From the NCBI RefSeq assembly GCF_005893125.1, contig NZ_VCJS01000125.1, positions 1 to 35,969 on the forward strand: a stretch of DNA of 35,969 bases. The letters run 5' to 3'. Position 1 is the first letter of the stretch; each line of letters opens with the position of its first letter. The stretch is from Nonomuraea basaltis (GTDB lineage Bacteria > Actinomycetota > Actinomycetes > Streptosporangiales > Streptosporangiaceae). Positions 1 through 7,626 of the stretch are shown piece by piece. Both the position numbers and the translations under genes were made by a program. The notes beneath the pieces were generated by a model that was not told the DNA's origin, searched no databases, and saw only the letters and a list, made by a program, of their open reading frames with translations.

Positions 1-128
1 CCGCGCTGCAGAACGCCGCTTCCATCGCGGCGCTCTTCCTCACCACCGAGGCCGTCATCGCCGAGAAGCCCGAGAAGAACCCCGCCGCCCCCGCCGGTAT
101 GCCCGGCGGCGGCGACATGGACTTCTAA
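1..128 (+). CDS. groL: Chaperonin GroEL, 3' end only
   Basis: The first 128 bases encode the last 41 residues of a 60-kDa chaperonin, read in the frame starting at base 3 and ending at TAA 126-128. The tail shows the conserved ALQNAASIAALFLTTEAVIA helix region, then EKPEKN, and ends in the flexible Gly/Met-rich tail AGMPGGGDMDF typical of GroEL. The protein folds client proteins in the cytoplasm as a double heptameric ring. Actinomycetes often have two groEL copies; which one this is cannot be told from the fragment. The start lies outside the window. Confidence 0.97.
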   Translation, partial: ALQNAASIAALFLTTEAVIAEKPEKNPAAPAGMPGGGDMDF

Positions 129-519
129 GCTGATCTTCAACCTGTGCGTCGTGGACGCGGGATGACAATGGGCGGCGCTGCGTCACGGCCTTGTCCGCCG
201 CACGCCGCTCTCCTGGGCCAGGGTCCCCTGTACGACCGGGGCTCGCCGATCGCCGGAGGCGGGCGCCACCGGCGAGTGAACGCCCTCTCCACTCCGTGCG
301 TCAAAGTTGTCCCCCACCGGACGGTCCTTTCTCGCGGTTCCGGCCTTCCAGGTACCGATGATCACAGGACTCTGGGAGAGGGTGAAATGCGGCTTTACAC
401 CGCCCGACGGTCACTTTCTTTCTTGACGGTCGAACATGGGACGGATTCGGGTGCCGGCGCGGCGCACGTGGCGGACTGATCGGAGCGCGATCCCTCGTCT
501 CGCTCAGCGAGGAGGAGAC
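129..519. other. Non-coding stretch downstream of groEL
   Basis: No convincing gene is visible in these 391 bases. The open frames across it have no recognisable domains and look like chance frames of GC-rich DNA. A GC-rich inverted repeat (CTCGCCG at 242-248 and CGGCGAG at 270-276, 21-nt spacer) could form a hairpin downstream of groEL, but it is too far from the stop and too loosely spaced to be called its terminator. Confidence 0.5.
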
Positions 520-668
520 ATGTCCACGATCAGGCGGTACGCAGCCGCCGTCGCGGTGGCCTGATCACGGGAGGCGTCCTCACGGCGGCAGCGGTCGGCG
601 CGGTCACGGAGGCGCCCGTGACAGTGACTCAGCGTGGTAGGGCACGCCCATGGGTGGTATTGGGTTGA
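520..668 (+). pseudogene. Frameshifted relic of a secreted-protein leader
   Basis: An ATG at 520 sits at ideal distance behind a strong ribosome site (GGAGGAG, 511-517) and opens MSTIRRYAAAVAVA, a classic start of a signal peptide, but runs into TGA at 562-564. Shifting frame just before that stop (GGC at 558) continues with GLITGGVLTAAAVGAVTEAP, which looks like the rest of a signal peptide and its cleavage region, and stops at 666-668. I read this as the remains of an exported protein gene whose mature part is gone. A perfect odd palindrome CTCGCTCAGCGAG (499-511) abuts the ribosome site. No homolog of the mature region can be recognised. A sequencing error at 555-562 would rescue the leader but not a mature protein. 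Confidence 0.5.
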
Positions 669-741
669 TTAGGTGCTTTGTCATGAAATACCGTGCATCG
701 CACCCTAACCTCCCATCTCCGCCAAAGAGGCTGCCTTGCCG

Positions 742-2334
742 ATGTCCGGAAATATCAGGAAAAGCTTGGCGGTGGCGGTGGCCGTCGTCCTCGCCTTGAC
801 CGTGGCGCCCCAGGCGGACGCCAGCACCGTGTCCGAACCCAAGCGGCCGAACATCATCTTCTTCCTCGTCGATGACATGTCAGCCGACCTGCTTCAGTAC
901 ATGGACACGGTCAGGGGCCTGGCCCACGATGGCACCACGTTCACCGATTACTACGTGGCCGACTCGCTCTGCTGCCCGTCTCGGGCCTCCATGTTCACCG
1001 GCCAGTTCCCGCACAACACCGGAGTGCGGACCAACCAGGGCTACGACCGCGGCGGCCATCGGGCGTTCAAGAAGCATGAGGGCAGGACGTACGCCGCCTC
1101 CCTGCATCAAGCCGGATATCGTACGGGCTACCTGGGCAAATACATCAACGAGTATCCCGCCGTCGACGGCTACCGGGTGCCGGTCGGCTGGGACGAGTGG
1201 CATGTGACGGCGGGCGGTGGATACAACGAGTTCAAGTACCAGCTCACCCGCTACATCAAGGAGGAATCGGGCGGCAAGCGGCCGATCGATGCCTCTGGGG
1301 GCAAGTACCTGGTGGATCAGCTGGGGCAGCGGGCAGTGGGCTTCATCGAGCGGTCCCGCGAGTACGCACCCGGCGAGCCGTTCTTTCTCCAGGTCTCGCC
1401 CTTCTCCCCGCACAACAGGGTCAATGTCAAGCCTGGTGACAAGGAGCCACGCTTTCCACCTGCGCGGCGCGACCGGCCGAAGAACCGGTTCCCTGCCGGG
1501 CAGTTCCCCCACGGCGACTGCGGCGGCCCCGACTGCGGCACCATCGACGTGGCCACCGCGCTGCCCGCGTTCAACGAGGACACCGCTGACAAGCCCTCCT
1601 GGGTACGGCGGACGCCGATCGGCCCGAAACTCGTCAAGAAGCTCCGCGAGGACTTCCGTGACCGGATCCGCATGGTGCAGTCGGTCGACGACATGGTGGA
1701 GCGCGTCCTGTCCGCGTTGACGGATGAGGAAAAGCAGAACACGTATGTCGTGTTCACCAGCGACAATGGCTTCCATCTCGGGCAGCACCGCCTGCTGCGC
1801 GGCAAGTCCACCGCCTACGACCACGACGTACGGGTGCCGCTCCTGGTCAAGCGTCCGGCCACGGGTCAGCGCGGCGACTTCGCGACCAGCGCCATCGCCC
1901 AGAACGTGGACCTGTTCGCGACCTTCCTCGACATGGCCGGCCTCGGCAAGGCGACGCGTGACAGCCGGGACGGTCGCAGCCTGCTGCCCCTCATCCAGGG
2001 CCAGAAGGTCACCGGCTGGCGCGACGCGGCGCTGATCGAGCACGTCAGGCCGAACCCCAACACGCCAGGCGAGCCCGACCCCGACGCGGATGCCATCAAG
2101 AAGGGCAACTCCCGCGCGCCCAGCTACTCCGCTGTACGCACCGCAGGTGAGCTCTATGTCGAGTACGAGAGTGATCCGAAGCCCGAGTACTACAACACCG
2201 TTACCGATCCTCATGAGGAGTCCAATGACCCCGGCAACGCCAGGACGGCCGACCTGGGCAAGGTCCTCGATGGTCTGAAGGGTTGCGGCAGGCCCGGCGC
2301 GGTCGACTGCTGGACAGCCGCCCACCTGCACTGA
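742..2334 (+). CDS. Secreted type I sulfatase
   Basis: This encodes a sulfatase of the alkaline-phosphatase-like superfamily, which hydrolyses sulfate esters, probably on an external carbohydrate. Numbered from ATG 742 (530 aa), residues 1-27 form a signal peptide ending in ADA. PNIIFFLVDDM supplies the metal-binding Asp pair D44/D45. The signature CCPSRASMFTGQ gives the C-x-P-S-R motif with C77 as the Cys converted to formylglycine. The late block FTSDNGFHLGQH is the usual second metal site. The overall pattern resembles N-acetylglucosamine-6-sulfatase-like proteins, but the substrate is not determined. An in-frame TTG at 736 is an alternative start; AAAGAGG at 724-730 suits either (5 or 11 nt). 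Maturation needs a formylglycine-generating enzyme, which is not in the window. The AraC gene downstream is a possible regulator. Confidence 0.9.
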   Translation: MSGNIRKSLAVAVAVVLALTVAPQADASTVSEPKRPNIIFFLVDDMSADLLQYMDTVRGLAHDGTTFTDYYVADSLCCPSRASMFTGQFPHNTGVRTNQGYDRGGHRAFKKHEGRTYAASLHQAGYRTGYLGKYINEYPAVDGYRVPVGWDEWHVTAGGGYNEFKYQLTRYIKEESGGKRPIDASGGKYLVDQLGQRAVGFIERSREYAPGEPFFLQVSPFSPHNRVNVKPGDKEPRFPPARRDRPKNRFPAGQFPHGDCGGPDCGTIDVATALPAFNEDTADKPSWVRRTPIGPKLVKKLREDFRDRIRMVQSVDDMVERVLSALTDEEKQNTYVVFTSDNGFHLGQHRLLRGKSTAYDHDVRVPLLVKRPATGQRGDFATSAIAQNVDLFATFLDMAGLGKATRDSRDGRSLLPLIQGQKVTGWRDAALIEHVRPNPNTPGEPDPDADAIKKGNSRAPSYSAVRTAGELYVEYESDPKPEYYNTVTDPHEESNDPGNARTADLGKVLDGLKGCGRPGAVDCWTAAHLH

Positions 2335-2347
2335 CTCAGCCGTGCAG
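2326..2347 (+). terminator. Hairpin over the sulfatase stop
   Basis: CTGCAC (2326-2331) and GTGCAG (2342-2347) can pair around a 10-nt loop across the stop codon of the sulfatase gene. There is no T-run, so it is only a weak candidate for an actinobacterial-style terminator. Confidence 0.25.
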
Positions 2348-2547
2348 CCCATTGGGATCATCGCGGCGGTCGCCGAGCACGCATGCATGCGTCGAGGACC
2401 CGAGCCGGCACAGGGCGAGCCGCCGCGGTGTACGGGTCGACGGCCTCGCAGTTCGGGCCGGGCGCTGAACACGAGTGCGGGGCGTCTGGCCTGGTGTTCC
2501 GCCAAATTGTTTGAGTGGAAATCAGTCCAGGCATAGCGTGGGTTTGC

Positions 2548-3525
2548 ATGAGTGTCGTGTTCCGAGCCGACGGGCTCCCGCCGGCGTCGCGCGTCGACTA
2601 CTGGCGGGAGATCATCAGCAACGTTTTCATGCCGCTCGACCTCCGCGGTGAGATCGGCGCGAAGACGCCTGCCGAGTTGCGCACCACCGAGATCGGGCCG
2701 ATTCGGTTCACCGAGTCGGTCACCGGCCCTGGGTCGTCGTTTCGGACGGGTCGGACGCCTCGCCTCATCCGCAGCTCGGATCCGGACGTGTGCCTGGTCG
2801 GGGTGCTCGTCGAAGGCGAGGTGCGCGTGGAGCAGGACGGCAGGCAGGCCGTCCTGCGTCCCGGCGATCTGTCGTTCATCGACCCGGCGCGGCCGTTCGA
2901 ACAGTCCTTCACCGCCATGCGCAACATCAGGGTGAGCGTCCCGAAGGCGATGATCCCGTTGCACGATCGCGAACTCGGCGAGCTGACCGGCGTGCGCATT
3001 CCCGGCGACCGGGGAGCGGGTGCGCTGGCCTCGGCGCTGACCCGGCAGCTCGCACACAGCGTCGATGAGCTGCCGGCACCGGAGGTGGCACGGCTGGGCA
3101 CCGCGGTCGTCGACGTGCTGGCCGTGGCGCTGGCCGGTCGCCTCGACAGGACCTCAGCGGTGCCCGAGGCGCGGGAACGCACGCTGCTGCACCGCATCTA
3201 CGCGTTCGTCGAGCAGCAGCTCGCCGACCCCGAGCTCTCACCGCGCAGCATCGCCGCCGCGCACCATGTCTCGCTGCGTTACTTGTACAAGCTGTTCGAG
3301 GCCGAGCCGGTGACCATCGGCGCTTGGGTTCGTCGGCGTCGGCTGGAGCGGTGTCGTCAGGACCTGCGTGATCCCGCGCAGCGCGACCGGCCGGTCGCCG
3401 CGATCGGCGGGCACTGGGGATTCGTGAGCGCGGCGCATTTCAGCCGCGCGTTCCGCGACGCTTACGGGGTCTCGCCGGCAGAGTTTCGGACGCATTCGGC
3501 GATGCCGGCCTGCGACGAGAGGTAG
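2548..3525 (+). CDS. AraC family transcriptional regulator
   Basis: A 325-residue AraC/XylS-type regulator. The N-terminal two thirds (about residues 1-200) look like the AraC-binding-like (cupin-type) sensor domain found with ADGLPPASRVDYWREII openings and LRPGDLSFIDPARPFEQ in the barrel. The C-terminal 100 residues hold the double HTH: SPRSIAAAHHVSLRYLYKLF is the first and VAAIGGHWGFVSAAHFSRAF the second, followed by the conserved YGVSPAEFR. I prefer ATG 2548 because the domain normally begins with this residue block; an in-frame GTG at 2515 would add 11 residues. It is a cytoplasmic DNA-binding protein and could control the sulfatase upstream or the cupin gene downstream; that link is only by position. 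Confidence 0.9.
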   Translation: MSVVFRADGLPPASRVDYWREIISNVFMPLDLRGEIGAKTPAELRTTEIGPIRFTESVTGPGSSFRTGRTPRLIRSSDPDVCLVGVLVEGEVRVEQDGRQAVLRPGDLSFIDPARPFEQSFTAMRNIRVSVPKAMIPLHDRELGELTGVRIPGDRGAGALASALTRQLAHSVDELPAPEVARLGTAVVDVLAVALAGRLDRTSAVPEARERTLLHRIYAFVEQQLADPELSPRSIAAAHHVSLRYLYKLFEAEPVTIGAWVRRRRLERCRQDLRDPAQRDRPVAAIGGHWGFVSAAHFSRAFRDAYGVSPAEFRTHSAMPACDER

Positions 3526-3543
3526 GCCTGCACGGCGCCGGCA

Positions 3544-3584
3544 CGGACCTCGTCTGTCCGCGCTCCCGCCCTGTGCACGGAGCG
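3544..3584 (+). terminator. Two tandem hairpins after the AraC gene
   Basis: Just downstream of the AraC-type gene, CGGAC (3544-3548) pairs with GTCCG (3556-3560), directly followed by CGCTCC (3561-3566) with GGAGCG (3579-3584). Two back-to-back GC-rich stems without a T-run fit a factor-independent terminator of the high-GC type, but this is judged by eye only. Confidence 0.35.
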
Positions 3585-3736
3585 GCAACGAGGATGCACT
3601 GATCGGTAACGACACGGGCGGAGGGCGTGGCCGAGCATGGCTGCGTGAGTTATAGATGTCCACGACCACGCCGACCCTGAGGAGACCGACTGGCTCGCCG
3701 CGATGCGACCGGCCGCCCCAAGAAAGGGAAGACCCG

Positions 3737-4222
3737 ATGTCCCACCCGCCACTGGACGCGCTGCTGCTGCCCCCCGGTCACGGTGAGGGGCTGTGGCATC
3801 TCGACGCGCTGTGGACGTTCAAGATCCCGGCGGCAGTCACCGGCGGCGCGTTCAGCCTCGTCGAACAACTGCTCCCCAAGGGCTCGGCGCCGCCGGTGCA
3901 CCGCCACACCCGCGAGGACGAAGCCTGGATCGTGCTCGATGGTGAGGTCACCTTCTTCCTCGACGACGAGCAACACACCGCCGGACCCGGCACCTACGTC
4001 TTCGGACCCCGCGAGCGCGCCCACACGCACCGCGTCGAGTCGGACACCGCCCGACTCGCCACCCTGCTCATCCCCGGCACCTGCGAAGCGTTCTTCCACG
4101 CCACCGGACGACCGGCCGCATCCCTCACCCTCCCGCCACCCGAGCAGCCCGACCTGGACCGGTTGCTGGCAGGCATGCGCGAACACGGCATCGAGTTCCT
4201 CGCTCCACCACCGGCCCAGTAG
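3737..4222 (+). CDS. Cupin-domain protein
   Basis: A 161-residue single-domain cupin. The first cupin motif is visible as PPVHRHTREDEAWIVLDGEV, with the metal-binding His-X-His and Glu, and the second as GPGTYVFGPRERAHTHRV, with the later His. Proteins of this pattern are often annotated as quercetin 2,3-dioxygenase-like or general sugar/ligand-binding cupins; the reaction here is unknown. The ATG at 3737 is supported by AAGGGAAG at 3724-3731; a longer reading from 3656 has no good ribosome site. It follows the AraC gene by about 210 bases and could be its target. Confidence 0.85.
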   Translation: MSHPPLDALLLPPGHGEGLWHLDALWTFKIPAAVTGGAFSLVEQLLPKGSAPPVHRHTREDEAWIVLDGEVTFFLDDEQHTAGPGTYVFGPRERAHTHRVESDTARLATLLIPGTCEAFFHATGRPAASLTLPPPEQPDLDRLLAGMREHGIEFLAPPPAQ

Positions 4223-4269
4223 AGCCGGCAAGTCTCACCCGGAACCGGCACACCCAACCGTGACCTCGT

Positions 4270-4289
4270 TGTCAGGCGTTCACCTGACA
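4270..4289. terminator. Perfect 7-bp hairpin after the cupin gene
   Basis: TGTCAGG (4270-4276), six-base loop, CCTGACA (4283-4289). The stem is perfect and stands 48 bases behind the cupin stop, so it may be a terminator; the symmetry would also suit an operator for the next gene. Confidence 0.4.
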
Positions 4290-4502
4290 GGCCCGCGTCC
4301 CCGACGTCCGTAGGCTCGCAACCAGCCACGGTGCAGGCGTAGGGGGCGAAGCATGCCTTGCCGCGGTTACGGGTGCATGCGACCGAATGACAGCAGGCAC
4401 CTCTTTCGTTCCAGAGGGCAAGGCGGAGGACGTTGCTTGGAGAACGGGCGCGCGCACTAGGGTCCCGCCGAACAATCGCTGGTCTGTTCTAAGAGGTCGC
4501 CG

Positions 4503-6062
4503 ATGTCCACCCCATTCCCGCCATACCCCGGGCCGGGCCCCGCCCGGCAGCCGCAGGGACCTGGTGCGCCCGGACAACCGGGCCCGCCTGGAGCACCGGG
4601 CTGGCATCCCGGTAACTTTCCGCCGATCGCATCGGGGGGACCGGCGCCGAGAGGGTCAGCACCGGGCGGTCCCGGAGGGCAGTGGCCGCCTCCCCCGCGC
4701 AGCGGCGGCGGCGGCGCGAAGGGGCCGCTGATCGCCATCGTGGCCGTGGTCGGCGTCGTCCTGCTGATCGCCGGAGTGGCCGGGGGCTGGATGCTCCTCG
4801 GCCCCGGTGGCGGCGAACCCGGATCGTCCTCGAACTCGACCGACGACCGGCCTAGCCGGATCCGGTCGCCGTCGCCGACGGTCGAGGCGGTGAAATTGCG
4901 GCCGATCACCGGCGACCAGCTCTGCGCCGCCATTCCAGACGACCTCCGCAAGAGCCTGGTCACCGATGGCAGGTACGGCGGGAAGGAGGCGTCCACAGGG
5001 GCCGCCACCGAAAACGAGAAGCGGGCGGGCTGCGAGTGGAGCAACAACAAGATGGCCGTCGGCAACGGCATCATCGGCCATCGCGCTCTCAGCATCTCCG
5101 TGGAAGCCCGGAGCACCGAAAGGCAGAGCGCGGTCGAGTACGCCAAGGACCGGTTCGGCAGCGACAAGGAAGCGCACGAGCGGCGGGTCAACGTCCGGGA
5201 CGGCAAGCGGACCGACGGAAAGACCTCCGGCTCGGCGTTCGGCGAGCTCAAGGAGCTGGAGTACGGCGACGCGTCGTACAGCCAGACCTCGCTCGGACAC
5301 AGCAGCCTCAAGACCGACGTGTTCATCCGGCAGGGGCTATGGCTGATCAAGGTCACGTACGGCGGCAGCAACCGGACCGGCGCCAAATACCCCTCCGGCG
5401 ACGAGGTACGGGCCGCCGCCGGCAAGGTCGCCGGGCGCATCACCGCGGAAATGGCCAAGGACGCCGGCAAGGTGAAGCTCGTCGGGCCGTGCGCCATCCT
5501 CACCGCCAAACACATCGAGTCGGCACTTTTCCCCACCGTTGAAGGACCATCCGTCGGCGGTAGGGACGGCAGGATCCAGCAGAACACCTGCACCTGGAGC
5601 ATCCGCGAGGCGGTCGAGCACGAGCCCGGGCAGGAGTTCACCGCTCGGGGTGGCGAGCTGCGCATCCACGTGGTCGACTGGGGCGGCGGCGGCCTCGGAT
5701 CGAAGTTCCAGTTCGATCGAGATGCCAAGAAGTACGACCGTTACCACGCCAAGGGCGGCATCGGCGACGACAACATCCACACGAACTACGAGCCCCGCCA
5801 GGCGCTCTCCGGGCTCGGCGAGAAGGCGTTCGCCGTGGTCTCCTCCACCGCCAGGCCAAGCCGGGCGGACGAGGGCCCCACACAGGAGGTACTGATCAAG
5901 GTACTGATCGGTGACCGGACGGTCGAGTTCACCTTCAGAGGTACGACGACCGGCGGCGGCGTCGTCGGCGCCGGAGGCTACCAGAAGCCGGTCTTCGAGT
6001 CCTCCGTCGCGCAACCGGCCGTAGCGAAGCTGGCCAGGACCTTCCTCGCCGGCCTGAAATGA
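4503..6062 (+). CDS. Membrane-anchored protein with two DUF3558-like halves
   Basis: A 519-residue protein with a proline/glycine-rich cytoplasmic N-terminus (about residues 1-72), one membrane helix (about 75-99, PLIAIVAVVGVVLLIAGVAG) and a long external part. The external part looks like a duplicated unit. Each half opens with a 'C-A-x-(I/L)' element (DQLCAAIP near residue 140; GPCAILT near residue 322) and has a later C-x-W (GCEWSN; NTCTWSI), a pattern seen in actinobacterial DUF3558 lipoproteins and septum-type proteins. The two cysteines per half probably form disulfides. The function is unknown. The start is clear: AGAGG at 4492-4496 and 6 nt to the ATG. It stands alone between the cupin gene and the SARP relic. 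Confidence 0.75.
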   Translation: MSTPFPPYPGPGPARQPQGPGAPGQPGPPGAPGWHPGNFPPIASGGPAPRGSAPGGPGGQWPPPPRSGGGGAKGPLIAIVAVVGVVLLIAGVAGGWMLLGPGGGEPGSSSNSTDDRPSRIRSPSPTVEAVKLRPITGDQLCAAIPDDLRKSLVTDGRYGGKEASTGAATENEKRAGCEWSNNKMAVGNGIIGHRALSISVEARSTERQSAVEYAKDRFGSDKEAHERRVNVRDGKRTDGKTSGSAFGELKELEYGDASYSQTSLGHSSLKTDVFIRQGLWLIKVTYGGSNRTGAKYPSGDEVRAAAGKVAGRITAEMAKDAGKVKLVGPCAILTAKHIESALFPTVEGPSVGGRDGRIQQNTCTWSIREAVEHEPGQEFTARGGELRIHVVDWGGGGLGSKFQFDRDAKKYDRYHAKGGIGDDNIHTNYEPRQALSGLGEKAFAVVSSTARPSRADEGPTQEVLIKVLIGDRTVEFTFRGTTTGGGVVGAGGYQKPVFESSVAQPAVAKLARTFLAGLK

Positions 6063-6264
6063 CCGACGGCGCCGAGGTCCCCGCCCCATCAGGCACTTCC
6101 AGACATACACCGCGCGTCAGGAGGTTGCCCTTCTGCGTGGACGACATCCCGTGAGTCGGTGCGCTCGATGTGCCGGAACATTCGGCTGGGTCCACCGATA
6201 GAGCGTCACGAAGCCAAGCCGAGGCCGAGGCCGTCATTCGAACGGGCACTGCCGGGCGGGGAAA

Positions 6265-6293
6265 CATACCGGCGGCATACCGGCCGCATGCTC
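6265..6293 (+). promoter_or_regulatory. Three 11-bp-spaced direct repeats, SARP-type site
   Basis: CATACCG begins at 6265 and again at 6276, and a diverged copy CATGCTC begins at 6287. The spacing is exactly 11 bases, one helical turn. SARP regulators are known to bind heptamer direct repeats with 4-bp gaps just upstream of the -10 region. This array lies about 50 bases before the start of a SARP-family gene (now a pseudogene), so it is a plausible binding site of that family. The heptamer differs from published consensus sequences. Confidence 0.4.
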
Positions 6294-6316
6294 AATGTAT
6301 GTCGTCACACTCGCGC

Positions 6317-6330
6317 ATTCGTGAACGATG
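6317..6330 (+). promoter_or_regulatory. Palindromic motif before the SARP relic
   Basis: ATTCGTGAACGATG contains the palindrome TCGTGAACGA. Its first 12 bases equal the reverse strand of the perfect palindrome at 10247-10260. It sits just upstream of the SARP-relic start, where an operator could act. Confidence 0.3.
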
Positions 6331-6342
6331 GGAGCGCTCCGG

Positions 6343-7558
6343 ATGGAGCTGGAAATCCAGTTTCTCGGTCCGTGGCAGGTGTCCGCCGACGGGGAGCCGC
6401 TGCGGCTCTCCGGTCAGCGGCGGATCGGGGTGATGGCCAGGCTCGCGGTCAGCCCCGGGCTGCCGGTCACCGCGGAACAGCTCCTCACCGACGTGTGGGC
6501 GGGGAGTTCGGCGGTGACGGCCGCCAAGCAACTCCACATCGTGGTGTCGAAACTCCGGGAACTCCTGGCGCCCCACGTGGGCAGCGAGATCATCGAGACC
6601 GTCTCCGGCGGATATGTGCTCGCCCTGCCCCGCGATCACATCGACGCCCACCTGTTCACCCGCCTGGTACGGCGAGCGCGTACCGCCAGAGCACACGGTG
6701 GGACAGCCGCGGCCGGGAGGTCATACGGCTCTGCGGCGGCCTGCCCCCGCCGTGCGCATCGCGGGCGCCCGCCTGGCCTCCCGTCCTGACCGGGCGCTGG
6801 CCGACCTCGCCGAGCGGCTGGCAGACGCCACTCGCCGCCTCGACACGCTCCAGTACGCCGACCTGGCCGTACGCGCCGGCGGTCAGCCACCAGCACCTGC
6901 GCGAGGAACCTGTCGGCCAGGACGCGGCGCGCCTCCTCTCCCTGCTCGGCCTGCTCGACACCCCCACTCACACACCGGCCGCCACCGCCGTCCAGCGTGC
7001 CCTCCACCACTACCTGGCCACCGCCACGACCGCCGGTGCGTGCCTCCACCCAGCGAGTCAGGACCTTCTTGGCAGCAGAAAGGCGGACCAGCCCGGCGTC
7101 ACTCTCACGAGCGCGGAGGAGGCGAGCCGGTGGACCGGGGAGGAGCGGGACAATCTCCTCGCCACCGCGCAGCAAGCTCTCGACGGTCCCGATCCCCACA
7201 CGGCCGTCAAACTCGCCATCCGCCTTCACCGGCCCTTCTGCTACCAGGGATGGCACACCCAATTGGTCGGCATCTACAAGGGTGCGGTCGAGGCGGCCGG
7301 ACGCTGTGACGATTGGGCAGGCAAGGCGCAGCTACACAACTTCCTGGGCTGGGCATACCGCGACCAGGGCCGCCACGATGACGCGGGCAGCCCGGCATCC
7401 AGGCCACGATCCGCAACAACCGCGTGCACGTCTACTACCGTCAGGGGCGGATGGACGACGCGGTGGCCGAGGCGAGGGCCGTCGGCACCACACTCCACGA
7501 CCTTGGAAGACACGGCGAGGCCAGGAGAGCATGGCGAGAATCCCTCATGCTCCTGTAG
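6343..7558 (+). pseudogene. Decayed SARP/NB-ARC/TPR regulator
   Basis: The reading begins as an intact SARP (MELEIQFLGPWQVSADGEPL, winged-helix DNA-binding domain, residues 1-90, then the start of the BTAD domain) but loses frame at about 6700. After that, pieces of a C-terminal half follow in alternating frames: CGGLPP, then VRIAGARLASRPDRALADLA, then LREEPVGQDAARLL up to about 7380, then a last TPR part (VYYRQGRMDDAVAEA) ending at TAG 7556-7558. Compared with the intact paralog at 7627-9891, most of BTAD and the whole ATPase core are deleted near 6700, and about 60 residues are missing near 6995. At least two deletions and several frameshifts make a functional product very unlikely. The start has GGGAG at 6329-6334. 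Confidence 0.85.
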
Positions 7559-7626
7559 CGACGTGGAATATCGTACGGCTGTCGATGTCGGCCGGCCCGT
7601 TGTTCCACGCAGGCTTGGCCTCGACG

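Noticed and set aside
880..3057. 725-codon open frame on the minus strand
   Set aside because: It lies opposite the sulfatase and AraC genes, whose motifs are unambiguous; it has no recognisable domain and is a shadow frame of GC-rich DNA.
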